A stretch of DNA of 64,000 nucleotides from Protonemura montana (taxonomy: Eukaryota; Arthropoda; Insecta; Plecoptera; Nemouridae): assembly GCA_947568835.1 (NCBI GenBank), contig OX387610.1, positions 3,341,001 through 3,405,000 of the forward strand, given 5' to 3'. A program made the position numbers and the translations under genes. This document shows, one piece after another, positions 1 to 11,805 of the stretch (positions within the stretch are counted from its first letter, which is position 1; every line of letters begins with the position of its first letter). Below the pieces are notes generated by a model. It made no database searches. It was not told where the DNA came from and saw only the letters and a program-made list of their open reading frames with translations.

Positions 1-3000
1 CCACCGAGCCTGTCGCTGGCGCGGCCAGACCTGAAACTCGGCCCGCCTCCTGCAAAATAATAACATAAAATGTTACCGGTAAGATTTGCACAATAATCTA
101 TATTTATTTTTCTTGTAGCTTATTCGATAGGGTACCTAGTAGTGAGGTAGCGATGGTTTTCTGACCGTCTGTAAGGACACATAATCTAAAAACAGAGCAC
201 TCGACAAGGTCCTACTTTAAAAGTCAGCCAAGATCTTACGCCAAGTTTGTTTAAATTATGCTCTGTGATTGGTTGTCATCAGCAGAGAGCACAAGGAAGT
301 TGGAATATTCCCACATTCTTAAATACTATGCTTGTGCTTATTGCTATGTCAATTGTGTGCAGTCCCATATGATAACCAAGTTTTAAGATCCTTGTGTGCT
401 ATGCTTGTGCTTATTGCTACGTCAATTGTGTGCAGTCCCATATGATAACCAAGTTTTAAGATCCTTGTGTGCTATGCTTGTGCTTATTGCTATGTCAATT
501 GTGTGCAGCCCCATCTGATAATCAAGTTTTAAGATCCTTGTGTGCTATGCTTGTGCTTATTGCTATGTCAATTGTGTGCAGTCCCATATGATAACCAAGT
601 TTTAAGATCCTTGTGTGCAATGCTTGTACTTATTGCTATGTCAATAGTGTGCAGTCCCATATGATAACCCAGTTTTAAGATCCTTGTGCGCTATGCTTGT
701 GCTTATTGCTATGTCAATTGTGTGCAGTCCCATATGATAACCAAGTTTTAAGATCCTTGTGCGCTATGCTTGTGCTTATTGCTATGTCAATTGTGTGCAA
801 TCCAATTTGAGAACCAAGTTTTAAGATCCTTGTGCGCTATGCTTGTGATTATTTCTATGTCAATTGTAGGCAGGTCTTTCCTGGGTTCACCTCCCAAGTG
901 AAAACAGCAGAGAAAAGATCCCGGAAAAGATCCCAGCCCTCAATGCTTACCTTCAGAAAGTAGATGAGGTCCGCGCTCTGGTCAGATGGGGTTACGGCCG
1001 CCGAGCACTTGTTGGCAAGCTGAGCTAGGTGCGCACGTTCCGAGCGGAACGCATCGTCCAGGTCGAACAGTTCCAACGCCGGCGGTGAAAGCTCACGGAA
1101 CGACGGCGGGAACACAGCCACCTGTCACAAGAACATATTTACTGCACGTTACAGACAAAATGCATTGTTGAATAGTTAAGTAAGGCAACACTGCGCTGGG
1201 TAAGTGTTTGGGTAGGTGACCATCATACACATGTCCAGTTCTGTTTGGGAGAGAGGTTCAAGGGATGAAAGTTAAGCAACACTGCGCCAAGTCAGGAATT
1301 GGTTGGGTGACCATCATACACATGACCATTTCTGGTCGAGAGAGAGGTTGGAGGGATGAAAGTTAAGCAACACTGCGCTGAGTCAGGTGTTGGATGGGTG
1401 ACCATCATACACATGACCATTTCTGTTCGGGAGAGAGGTTGGAGGGAAGAAAGTTAGTACAGCAACTTAACTCGCCTTACTTATCAACCTCTCGATAGCA
1501 TGGATTTGTGGAGGAATCCTCTTGTTCGCATTGGACCGTCAAATTTTGTCTGAAGAAGAGCAGGGGTTTGGCCGCTAGAGCTTGAACGAACACAAACACA
1601 CATTGGTATGTGAGTTGATGATTAAACTACTATCTTCAAAGCACTTGTCAATGCTGAAGCCTACCTGCAGCGGAGGCATGGGGGTCTCGAAGTGGGGCAT
1701 GATAAGTCGCAGTGGTTCGTGAGGAACGCCCAGCGCGGCGTACGCAGCGACCGCTGCCGGGACGCACTCTGTGTTGATCGAGAAGAACCGAGCGGAGAAG
1801 AGGCGTCCACGATCCACATCCGCTCGGGGCTCGTCAGCTGTTTCCAGGAGGCAGAGCCGCGGGCAGTCGGCCAGCAGCGCGATGTCGGGGACCACCGAGT
1901 ATTCAGACACCTGAGACAAGATCATTGGGTTTACAGGCTTAGTCAGAGTCACAGCGCTAACGTTAAATGATTCTACGCTCTATCCAGGTTATTTGAGATC
2001 AGCTGGCTGGATCTTATGCTCTATCCAGGTTATTTGAGATCAGCTGGCTGGATCCTATGCTCTATCCAGGTTATTTGAGATCAGCTGGCTGGATCCTATG
2101 CTCTATCTAGGTTATTTGAGATCAGCTGGCTGGATCCTATGCTCTATCCAGGTTATTTGAGATCAGCTGGCTGGATTCTATGGTCTAACCAGGTTATTTG
2201 AGATCAGCTGGCTGTATCCTATGCTCTATCCAGGTTATTTAAGATCAATAATTTTTACCTCTGGATCTTCAGCATCGACGGTGTTCATACGAACTGTGTT
2301 TGTGGTCAGAAACCGAAAGAGCACGTCCCTGACGCGCTCGTTGTCGTCCTTGTCGATGAATCTGTCCGCAAACATCTGCGTTGAGCCGAGGACGACCATG
2401 CGGCCGCCGGCTCGCGTTTCATCGACGGCAAACGTTGCGCAGATCGGACGGTTCGGCGGGAACCCAACGCCGCCGGTCGAGAGCGCGGCCACCGCGGGGC
2501 GGGCCACGTTCAGCGTCGCGCCGTACGGGTAGACAAAGTTGAGCCCGCTGCAAGGTTTGGTCAGATTGTTTCAATGTTGAAGTGGGTGAGATGTTGGTTT
2601 ATAGGTTAAGTCAATATCCCATCGAAAGAAATGTTGAATCCAATCACGAATTGTAACCTTACAACCCTCTAGCCAATCCATCTACATTTGATATCATGGT
2701 TTTTACACTCATGACTACTTTACCTCAACTTATCGTAAGTTTCAAAAATAACTATTTACAACTGGGTTTTACAACGTGAACCTTCACTCACGAGTTGATG
2801 TCGTCGGTGGAGTTGGACGCTGGTTTGCCCGATGCTGCGGTGATAGCTCTGTTCAAGACTCCGTTGGACACGAGACATTCTTTCGGGTGAAAGTACTTGT
2901 AGTAGTGCGTTCGTACGACCGCATCTGCAGAACGGCAGCATTTCATCAGACTTTGCCTTTCAAGACTTTGCATTTATAAAATTGTAATCAAACACATTTA

Positions 3001-4957
3001 GAAAACTGTGCTCTGATCGTGTACCAGATCAATGTGAATGACCTGGGTAAGCTGCAGAAGTTAAGAAACAGGACAAAGAGATATATTTCAAGATGTGTAA
3101 TTGGGAAACTTCAATGCAACTTACTTTCACAACTTAAAATATGTAATATTAACCAAACTGTTGTTTTCTTCGAGCTAGGATTTGTTTTTTAAATAAAAAA
3201 ATAATACATCTTCTGATAAAGTGTGTAATGTATCCAAGGTGTATTGTACGACCACCAGGTGAGTTTCTGTTTCTTGTGAAAGTCTTTATAATTACATCAA
3301 ATACATCAAAATAATTCAATATGTTGATTTGTAATATGCCTAAGTGCTGGTATAACAAATATTTTGATTTGTAATGTGCCAAAGTGCTGGGATAATGAAT
3401 ATGTTGATTTGTAATATGCCTAAGTGCTGGTATAACAAATATTTTGATTTGTAATGTGCCTAAGGGCTTGGATAACGAATATGTTGATTTGTAATGTGCC
3501 AAAGTGCTGGGATAATGAATATATTGATTTGTAATATGCCTAAGTGCTGGTATAACAAATATTTTGATTTGTAATGTGCCTTAGGGCTTGGATAACGAAT
3601 ATGTTGATTTGTAATATGCCTAAGTGCTGGTATAACAAATATTTTGATTTGTAATGTGCCAAAGTGCTGGTATAATGAATATGTTGATTTGTAATATGCC
3701 TAAGTGCTGGTATAACAAATATTTTGATTTGTAATGTGCCTAAGGGCTTGGATAACGAATATGTTGATTTGTAATGTGCTAAAGGGCTGGTATAACAAAT
3801 ATTTTGATTTGTCATGTGCCTAAGGGCTTGGATAACGAATATTTTGATTTGTAATGTGCCAAAGTGCTGGGATAACGAATATTTTGATCTGTAATATGCC
3901 GAAGGGCTTGGATAACGAATATGTTGATTTGTAATATGCCAAAGAGCAGGAATAACAAGAATATGTTGATTTGTGATGTGTCAAAGTGCTGGGATAACGA
4001 TTATGTTGCTTGGGAAAGAAAAGGGAGAGTACGGAACTTACTGAGCGGTGAGTGGCAGGCCGTGATAGTGGATACTTGTTTGTTAATGTTACGGCTGTTG
4101 CCTTTATCACTGGCCAGACATTACAAAGCAACCACTTCAAAATGTTCAATAACCTTGAAGTAGTTGTAAGTTATGTAAAATTTAGTGTGTTTAAAGAGTT
4201 GGCTAGGCAATCTGTTGCCTCTTTATAAATGTGTTAAAATTCAGTTGTTCTACGTGTATAAAGATTTGATGGTAATAAACAAAGATTATTATTATAAAGC
4301 TTGGTCTGTCGATCGAGTCTAGATAAACCACTTACCACTATTCACCATGATTCCATATTCTTCCAGGAAGAAATTAATGTTGGTCTGGTTCTCCTTCTCT
4401 CCGCCTTCGCTCAGCATCACGAGGATGTTGCCGCCCGAGTCCAAGTATTTCTTCATGGAGTTAAACTCGTTCTCCGTGAACTTCTCCTTCGGCCCGGGGA
4501 GAATAAACAACGCTGCATCGGACAGTACTTCTTCTGTGATTTCATCTTTGTTGCTAGAAAAATTTAAGTCATTTTTAAATGTAGTGTTAGTTTAAATGTA
4601 GCTTTCGACCGGGCTGCACCAGTGTGGGTTCAAAACTTAGCGTTAAATTTAGTCAGATACAAGTGAAATACTCACGTTAAGAGTTTCCAGTTGCTTTTGA
4701 GCTTTCGGTTAAATGTCTTATAATTTTCATTTAACTTGAAAGGTTCATTCTTGGAATTATTGAACAGTATTGTGTTGGTCTTGTCCTTCACCCCATTTGA
4801 AATATCCTGTAAATGAAATGAAACATCAATATTGAATATTATTCGGAATACTTTTTCTATTCGTCTACCTTCCTCTGCAAGACAATAAATGCTTGGAAAT
4901 GGTGGAAATCGCAACTAAATAAGACAGAGATCATTTATTTACCTCGGCAGGAGCCAT
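1..4957 (-). CDS. IFT52: IFT52, intraflagellar transport protein 52 (3' end beyond window)
   Basis: IFT52 is a core subunit of the IFT-B complex, which carries cargo along ciliary microtubules; in arthropods cilia are largely confined to sensory neurons and sperm. Coding exons on the minus strand are 4943-4957, 4676-4806, 4336-4553, 2792-2924, 2259-2547, 1665-1910, 951-1121 and 1-49 (partial). All visible junctions are GT-AG and the phases match, giving about 417 residues against roughly 437 in vertebrates. Family signatures seen: KLKSNWK (exon 2), GPKEKFTENEF and NINFFLEEYGIMVN (exon 3), YKYFHPKECLVSNGVLNR (exon 4), FVYPYGATL and DAEDPE (exon 5), HEPLRLIMPHFETPMPPLQ (exon 6), FPPSFRELSPPALELFDLD (exon 7). 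The N-terminal GIFT domain covers about residues 15-260; the conserved C-terminal part binds IFT88/IFT46 in other species. The start in the 5-codon exon 1 (MAPAE) is the only ATG that splices in phase to exon 2 and is less certain. Exon 8 rests on a good acceptor and frame only. Introns 3, 5, 6 and 7 hold repeats. Confidence 0.94.
326..873. repeat. 73-bp tandem repeat in IFT52 intron 7
   Basis: About 7.5 copies of a 73-bp unit, recognisable by CTTGTGCTTATTGCTATG and AACCAAGTTTTAAGATCC. Copies are 90% or more alike, with the last two most diverged. I see no other copy of this unit in the window. Confidence 0.95.
1184..1560 (+). mobile_element. 5S-derived SINE in IFT52 intron 6
   Basis: It has three head units with the 5S-like A-block (GTTAAGCAACACTGCG) and C-block (TGGATGGGTGACC or variants), then the SINE body (ACTCGCCTTACTTATCAACC, CTCGATAGCATGGATTTG). 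It is truncated before the usual 3' tail. It lies antisense to IFT52. Confidence 0.85.
1925..2247. repeat. 41-bp minisatellite (family A) with subterminal motif, IFT52 intron 5
   Basis: About 6.7 copies of a 41-bp unit (CCAGGTTATTTGAGATCAGC, then TGGCTGGATCCTATGCTCTA). The array begins right after a copy of the TTAGTCAGAGTCACAGCGCT motif (1938-1957), which elsewhere marks the ends of the 60-bp-minisatellite element. The array fills most of intron 5 and runs to within 12 bp of the exon 5 donor. The same unit recurs at 15967-17405 and, inverted, at 60293-60932. Confidence 0.95.
3316..4008. repeat. 40-bp minisatellite in IFT52 intron 3
   Basis: About 17 copies of a 40-bp unit (GTTGATTTGTAATGTGCC, AAAGTGCTGGGATAACGAAT). 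At least two variants (ATATGCC/GGTATAACAAAT and GTGCC/GGATAACGAAT) alternate in places, suggesting an 80-bp or longer higher-order period. It keeps open frames on the minus strand, but these are only repeats of a stop-free unit. Confidence 0.95.
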
Positions 4958-5365
4958 GACACAACTGGACACCAACTAGCGGCGTATTCAGATTGAAAAT
5001 GGCGAAAGTTTAAGTACCCTTGAAGAGGCTACAAACAAAAGTTCAATGCACTATCAATAAGCTTTGATTTCCACCCTCTTGCTATGCTATGCCAAATAAA
5101 ATTCATAAAATAAATATGGACCTAGCTAGCTCACAAAAAACTCCGCTACTAACTTCGCTAGAGACTGAGGAGTGGGACAAGCACCAAGTGATTGTATCTT
5201 CAATTGTTTCCCTTCAATCAAAAGCATCTCAGTTTTACAAGCACTCATAAAACTCCTTTTCATTCCAGAAATTCCAATGACTTTGTGTTTGTAAATATGT
5301 ATAATACAATTCACAACACAATATATACAATGATGACACATATACAGCCATCAAATACAATTAAA

Positions 5366-6551
5366 ATGTTTAGCAAGAACTTAATTAATAGATATAATAA
5401 TTTAATAATCGTAGATAGTACCGGCACGGTAATTGACGATATATTTATTCACACAAGTATGTCATTTATCAGTATAGAATCAATTCCTCTTCCTATATCG
5501 GACCATAACGGGCAGCTACTCAATTTCCAGAAAATGATGACTACGAAACACAAGACGGCACAACTCAAGACGATGGGACGAAGATTCACAGAAGATGCAA
5601 TACATTATTTCAAACATCTATTACTTCAATCACCAAGGAGCCAAGTCTACGAAGCAAAAACAGTATAAAATAAATTTGAGATCTTTCTTGAAATGTTCAT
5701 GCTAGCTTTCAATTGTGCTTTCCCAAAGAAGACCGTCCAGCAGGCTGGATCACTCCCGACATCATTAACTCAGCACAAAAACTAAGAGAACTCGAGGAAA
5801 TTAGCAAATACGGATTACAGAACAGCAGTAAGGAAGAATACAACATTCAAAGGAGAAATTTCAAAAAAGAAACAAGAGGAGCCGAGCGTGAATACAACGA
5901 CAAAATCATCAATGCAGCACAAAACAAAGGAACAGGCACATCGAAAGTGATCAAATCCTCAACAAACCCCGTTGTGGTTTCATAAGAAGTAACATTGAAA
6001 TTGAACTCAACCATATATGAAGACCAGGAAGAATTTTCCAATATATTAAATAACTATTTCAGTGATGCTGTACCGAACTAACTCAAATCAGCTGGACTAA
6101 CTTCAATAACTTCGACGCACATCAACATTAACCCTCGACAACAGACCACGACATTTCTTTTCCCAATAAACGAATACGAAGTATTTAATATCCTGAAGAC
6201 AAAGTGCAACAAAATGACAGCAGGACTAGATGAAGTTCCTCCCAGCCAGCTCAAAAAATTGTGCAGAACAGATTTATAGCCATTCTTTATCAGAAGTCAT
6301 CAATGCATCATTCAACGAAGGAAGAGTCCCATCGCATCTCAAAATCTCCAAGGTAATCCAAATTTATAAAAAGGGTGAATGCACTAAACCAGAGAATTAT
6401 TGTCCATGATATCAATTATGTCAGCTTTCTCAAAAGTATTTGAAGTTGCCATAAGTAGGCGTATCATGAAATCCCTTGACGATCAGCAGCTTATCTCTGC
6501 AGAACAATACGGAGTACAAAAGGGAAAATCCACAACCCTCTATCTGTTATG
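5366..6551 (+). pseudogene. Decayed LINE: endonuclease end plus 5' part of reverse transcriptase
   Basis: This is the remains of a non-LTR retrotransposon. At 5366-5530 is the C-terminal end of an APE-type endonuclease, with a CIDNIF-like VIDDIFIH stretch and the catalytic SDH motif. A linker follows (5713-5985, starting near AGWITPDI). The reverse-transcriptase fingers come next: NKMTAGLDEVP, EVINASFNEGRVPSHLKIS, YKKGECTKPENYCP, ISIMSAFSKVFE and QYGVQKGKSTTLYLL. The last is the start of RT block 3 and the copy is truncated there, before the catalytic YxDD. There are in-frame stops (for example after CRTD, near 6278) and a frameshift near 6405. The motif set fits Jockey/CR1-like clades; I cannot place it further. 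It lies between the IFT52 and VPS28 starts. Confidence 0.85.
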
Positions 6552-7952
6552 ACTTTATCTTGGTTTAATTTGCTACATTGTTAGATGTAAAGTTCTAGGC
6601 ATTGTTACACCTATAAACACATAAGTTTCCTGAACTTACTTCTGTATATTTTCATTGCTGAATTGTAAGGTGATTGAATTGCTTGTCTCCTTTCAAAGGG
6701 ACTTGCATAGCAACAGAGCGATTTCCATTTATGAACACGTAGTTTTGTGTACTTCAACTTATGATTTCATTCAAGAATTTGATTGACATGCATTTTTCAC
6801 TCAAGCAAGAGCCAACCTTGACATCAAAAAGCACCGTCACAACACACAACACAAGAACGGCGGCAGATTTTCCCAATAAAATTTGCAAACTCTAAATATC
6901 CTCCTGGCAAGGAGGGCAAAATAATTGACAGCACGCTATCAGTAGTAATTAAAGACACCAACGATTGCTCTGACTTCAAAAATAGGCTAGAAATATTACA
7001 GGAAAACAATTTTCTAGCCTGGATGAGTTCCTCACAATTCATTAACTTCATGTAGAATTCATGTTTTCTGCTTCATGGAATTAACTAGTTACTTGATGTA
7101 GCTTTGTGCACACTAGAACCTTGACTTGATTTATAACTAGGAAATAGTTGCACTAATTGTAATAAATAAATACTACCTGAGATTATCAGAAAAGTCGTCG
7201 ACTAGCAGTGCTGATTGCCCTGCATAAAAGCTATTTGGTGCACCGTTTTAAGAAGTATTAAATCTCTATGACAATTGACAGGCCTATCTCTAAAATACTC
7301 TCAACCCCGATCGTTGCAGAAGCATACAAGCTTCTGAAATATTTATATAGCTAGATAAAATTATTAGCCATCCTTGCTGTCCAGTTGTTCTCCCGCCGTA
7401 AACTAGCCAGACTGTTCTTGGTGTATTACATACCTTTACGTTTTTACTGAACAGGAATTAAAACCCCTCGAATAAGTCCAGTAAAACGTAACGCAACTCG
7501 CAAGGCATTCGGTCTTTTCAACTAAAATTACAAGTAACAAAAAACAGAACAATTACAAAAAATTTGCCGTTCTTCAAACCTTCTGTTCAATTTAATTACT
7601 AGCTTTTTGTCATCTTTGTTTTGTCAACTTGTCTTTTCGCGGCGCATGGAAGACAGCTTGTAGCCTCTCCAAGGGTACATAAATATTATTAGTGTTCAGT
7701 CTGAATATGCCTCTAGATGGCTCTAGATGGTGTCCGGTCAATTCCAGGTTAGCCAACTGATTTACTGATATTGTCTAGGGGTTTTTAGCTGTGTTAGGTC
7801 TCGCACCATGATTAACCAAAATCTGACTCACTCCGTTGACTCAGCTGTCAGAAATTGTGTTTAAGAGAATTTTAGGATAAAATCATTTAGTTATACAATT
7901 GCTGTGATATACTGTATGTAAACAGCAATACGTCATTGCATTACAATCAGAA
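6552..7952. other. Intergenic region upstream of VPS28
   Basis: AT-rich sequence. A plus-strand open stretch at about 6850-7053 (beginning near PPGKEGKIIDS and ending in a stop) resembles nothing I recognise. The VPS28 promoter must lie in the last few hundred bases, but I see no clear TATA box or CpG-rich core. Confidence 0.4.
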
Positions 7953-10900
7953 ATGGCAATGCTAGGCGGTGGAATGTCATCTTCACAAGGTAAAACAGAG
8001 TTTTCTGTTTTGCTATCGTTAAACAGTTAATTGGCTTGTTAAAAATAACCGTGTGTTCTAACCAGTCATTACAAAGCTGTCATTTTAATTTCAGACGCAA
8101 ATAGGCCTGAGCTCTTCGAAGAAGTTAAACTCTTCCGCAATGCCAGAGAAAGAGAAAAGTATGCTCAACAAAATATTCCTAAATATTTGCAGTGTTCTGT
8201 CATTCATTAATCCACAGAGTGACTATGACCTCCAGTTCAACGGTTATGTCCTTTAGCTCATTTCAACGTTTCTTCCTTCCAGGTACGATAACATGGCCGA
8301 TCTTTTCGCGGTGATCAGTACGTTGCAAAATTTGGAAAAGGCGTACATCCGCGACTGTGTCACTCCGAAAGAATATACAGCTGCGTGCTCCAAACTGCTA
8401 GTCCAATACAAGGCTGCTTTCAACCAAGTGCAAGGGGACGAGTTCCCTAACATTGACACATTTGTCAAGAAGTTTAGGGTAAGAGTTGAGACGATCGTCG
8501 AATGCTAAGCGCATAGAAAGTTGATCCTTATTCTATGCCAACAGCAAGGTTTGAAAGCTTTGTGAGTTTGCTTTAAACTTGAGGAAAAGTGAACTAGTTG
8601 CTAATCGTCAAATGAATCAATTTAGTCTTGCTATTTCCTGAATTGTGCCACTGCTTTGGCGATCTTTAGAGAGCGTACCTAGATATCTCCTCTCTAGCTG
8701 TACTGCCCTACCCTTGACCACAAGGCTCCGGTTTACTCATTCTTACCAAAACCACTGTTGAGATTTCAGACAAAGATTTAGAGTTTACACCACTTGTTTT
8801 GCCAGCATCATTTTGAGTAGGTATTGGGATATTGATATATTTACTCGTCTGCACTTAGGTTTTGCCTTGAATTGAAACTCTTTCAACATCCATTCAATTA
8901 CTAAGGTTAATTGATATTTGCAATCATTTATTTAGCACTGAATATGATTGAAAGTGACTATATCTAAAGTTTGTAAAGTAAGCTTCACGCTCTGGTAGTA
9001 GTAGGTATATGTAAACATTATTACAGGAATACAAAATTACAGTGGGTTGCGTGGTGTTATATCTGGTTAAATGTTACTCTAACGACTTCCTCAAGCTTTC
9101 CCTCCTACATCTCCTTGCAAGCTGTAGGTGGGAGCACTGCCTTATTGGGGAGATTATTCCAAAACTCAAAACCTGATTCCTTTGGTCGTGAGTATGAATT
9201 TTCCAGTGGCCTTTCGAGGTTGAAATAATCAGATTTTTTCGGTATTTTTGCATCGGTCAATATATTTAGGCTTCTGGGAGCAAGGCACCCATCTCCATCC
9301 AGATCTCATAAGTGGCGCTTTGAATATACTTCTACTACTTCAACTAGGAGTCGAGTAAATGACGAAATCGTACCTTAGAATCGCAATGTTAAACTCCCGT
9401 GAAATCTGATTTAAATTGCAAACGCTCCCAATAAGCAAAAAAAAAATTTTTAGGAACATCAATAACCTCTTAAAAATTGGTGTCTATACCAATTTTCGAT
9501 AGGTTATTAGTGTTTCTAATAATAAAAAAGGGTTCAGCTTGATTGAATACCGCCCTACGTTCCAGCTGGACTGCCCGGCAGCAATGGACCGGATCAAAGA
9601 GGACCGGCCGATCACCATCAAGGACGACAAGGGCAACACCAGCAAGTGCATCGCAGACATTGTGTCCCTGTTCATCACCGTCATGGACAAGCTGCGGCTC
9701 GAGATCAAGGCGATGGACGAGCTGCACCCTGATCTGCGAGATCTGATGGACACGATGAACAGACTGAGTCTGCTCGGTGCCGACTTCGAGGGGAAGCAGA
9801 AGGTTGGGGCGTGGTTGCAGACAATGTCTACCATGCAGGCTTCCGATGAACTCACAGAAACACAGGTACATTTTATACTCATAACATTTTACCCACAATA
9901 TTTATTTAATAGCAAAGAAGGATGCTTGCTTTCAAAGTTTTGAAGTTGAGTATGAACTCTACTACCGTCTCAAAAACTGATATTTGGAGGAAGTTTGGTG
10001 CATTTTTGGTTTGATGGTTTCAAAGTTAAGTCGGTGGTCCCCTTGGTCTTCGACAGGAGTAGGCTACGTGCTGGTACCAAGTTTCCCCTCCTCCCTTCTA
10101 GACTAAGTTAGAGGCAACATCATCCACTCATTCACCGACGCCATTAGAACAGTGCCACATAACCCTTTGTTAAAACAGTGCGTCGTTAAACATAACAAAT
10201 CAATCAATCATTGAAAACTATTTTCCACTACTATTATTTAAAACCCCAATTATAAATATATGTTTTTTGTTGTTGTTGAAAACTAGTGCTAAGGTTAGAT
10301 AAAGAAGACATGAGTCTAAAAACCAATATAATGAATATACAAACTCAATAATTCATGAGAGTCTAAACATCATAATAACTTGGCATTAATTAGCTAATTT
10401 TCTATCGCACTATTTGCTTGTGGTGTTCTTGAAAATTCTATCATGCCTAGTTTTTGATTATCAATACGAATAATCTATAATAAAAACGATTTTAACTGGG
10501 TTTTGAATGCTAAGTGAAGAACAACTAAATTTCGCAATGTACGTTTCGTAACTTGTACCTGTTACTTTATCAAGAACTGCTTTAACCCTTGATAAAGTAA
10601 CAGGTACAAGTTACAAAACGCTGGGAAATTTAGTTGTTCTTCACTCAGCATTCAGCACCCCATTCAAATATTTTTTTTGTCAAAACTCGTGCCAAGTTTA
10701 GATCAAGTAGACAAGAGTCTTAAAACCAGTATAACGAATAAATTAATTAAATAATTCATGATTTACTTTCGACATGACCTTTGCCACAAGAAAATCCGTC
10801 GCGTAACTTTTTGCGCCAACCACAACGAACATTACCTCATTAAACAACGTTTATCAACCCTGGAATTCACGGAGATTATTTGTGGGATTTCTATTGACAA

Positions 10901-11068
10901 AGTTTCACGGCTCCTACCCCAGGTGTCTCCACTAATCGCTCTGCAATACAAGTACGTACAAGGTCTGCCCACTCTAAAAGCCGGCTCTCTGTTTCCCAGG
11001 TGCGCCAGCTGATCTTCGACCTGGAGTCGTCGTACAACGCTTTCAACAAAGAACTCCACCGACAGTGA
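7953..11068 (+). CDS. VPS28: VPS28, ESCRT-I subunit (complete)
   Basis: VPS28 is a subunit of ESCRT-I, which sorts ubiquitinated membrane cargo into multivesicular bodies on endosomes. Its N-terminal domain binds the TSG101/VPS37 core and its C-terminal four-helix bundle binds ESCRT-II (VPS36). Exons are 7953-7989, 8095-8158, 8283-8478, 9566-9865 and 11000-11068. All introns are GT-AG and phases agree, giving 666 nt or 221 residues plus stop, the same length as human VPS28. Diagnostic segments: [14 protein letters not shown] (exon 2); [20 protein letters not shown] and [13 protein letters not shown] (exon 3); [32 protein letters not shown] and DFEGKQKV (exon 4, residues 100-199); [19 protein letters not shown] (exon 5). 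The ATG has purine at -3 and G at +4. A polyadenylation signal lies 82 nt after the stop. Introns 3 and 4 contain repeat insertions, but the frame is intact, so the gene looks functional. It is divergent from IFT52; a shared promoter is possible but about 3 kb separates the starts. Confidence 0.97.
9399..9530. repeat. Decayed copy of the tRNA-cassette element, without the cassette (VPS28 intron 3)
   Basis: It starts with the family's left end (GTGAAATCTGATTTAAATTG, CAAACGCT) and shows the diverged inverted ends around 9460-9530 (AACCTCTTAAAAATTGGTG and ATAGGTTATTAGTGTTTC). The tRNA-like insert seen in other copies is absent. Confidence 0.6.
10015..10210 (+). mobile_element. 5S-SINE 3' body and tail only (VPS28 intron 4)
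   Basis: It contains CGGTGGTCCCCTTGGTCTTC, the TCATTCACCGACGCCATTAG block and ACAGTGCGTCGTTAAAC followed by an AATC-rich tail. No 5S head is present, which is the 5'-truncation expected of target-primed retrotransposition. Confidence 0.85.
10250..10745. repeat. Hairpin (foldback) element, family S, in VPS28 intron 4
   Basis: Long inverted arms, about 10484-10574 and 10588-10665, surround a 13-bp loop. Arm core is TACCTGTTACTTTATCAAG / CTTGATAAAGTAACAGGTAC. Both sides extend into sequences containing ACTAGTGCTAAG-like and AAGACATGAGTCTAAAAACC motifs. The family recurs at 37440, 41870, 42810, 44975, 45205, 46765 and 53377. Confidence 0.85.
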
Positions 11069-11150
11069 ACCCGAGACGCAACCCGAGTCCCGCCCTCGTT
11101 ATCGCAGCACTACTGCTTATTTTCCACCTCACCGTGTATAATTATTACTC

Positions 11151-11156
11151 AATAAA
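11151..11156 (+). promoter_or_regulatory. VPS28 polyadenylation signal
   Basis: An AATAAA hexamer lies 82 nt downstream of the VPS28 stop codon, followed within 30 nt by T-rich and TG-rich sequence, as expected for a cleavage site. Confidence 0.75.
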
Positions 11157-11204
11157 TGCAATTGTTTTATTTCTGCAAGTTTGTTGATGTTGTTTCGAGA
11201 TGGT

Positions 11205-11540
11205 AGGTGAAATCTGATTGAAATTGCAAACGCTTGCAATGCACGTGGTATTTTATTGTTATGAACACTATAACCGTCTCAAAAATTGATGCCCAAACGG
11301 GGACTCTAACCCCAACCTCCACCTGTCGCGGGTGTTGCTCTAACCAATTGAGCTACTTGGACCCCGATCTCCACCTGTAGCGGGTGTTGCTCTAACCAAT
11401 TGAGCTACTTGGACACTGGCTTTTTGAGACGATTTTAGTGTATTTGATGAGAATGACGGATCTCCAAGGAGTAGAACCATGGGGCTGTGAATACTCACAG
11501 TTGATTCCAGTGACGCTATACCACGTCACAACCATTCATT
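11205..11540 (-). mobile_element. tRNA-cassette element, 2 cassette units
   Basis: The left end (TTGCAAACGCTTGCAATG) and CTATAACCGTCTCAAAAA are followed by a minus-strand tRNA-like cassette and TTTTTGAGACGATTTTAGTG, the inverted partner. The 5' half of the cassette is doubled here (11300-11412). The right part contains GTGAATACTCACAG, a small palindrome present in other copies. Confidence 0.85.
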
Positions 11541-11805
11541 GGTTATAGCTCACAGGGGCGGTACATTTTGTCCAGTCGCAAGAGCAACCAAGACATATAA
11601 TTGATATGTGAATCAAGGTTGAATGCCTTGATATTTTCAGCTTAAATATATTATTTTCTCCTGGCCCTTGCTTGCAGTGCTGTTCCTAATTACTTTTCAG
11701 AGCAATGGGACTTTGATGCCGAGTACTCTGCTGTTCAAACTAGCGATCATAAAACGCCCTGTCATAAGACGCCATATGATAGGGTTTCCTATCATAGGGC
11801 ATCCC

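Noticed and set aside
326..873. CRISPR-like array
   Set aside because: Repeats are directly adjacent without unique spacers and the genome is eukaryotic.
5126..5341. 71-codon minus-strand ORF as a gene exon
   Set aside because: No family match and it overlaps the left border of the LINE fragment; likely chance.
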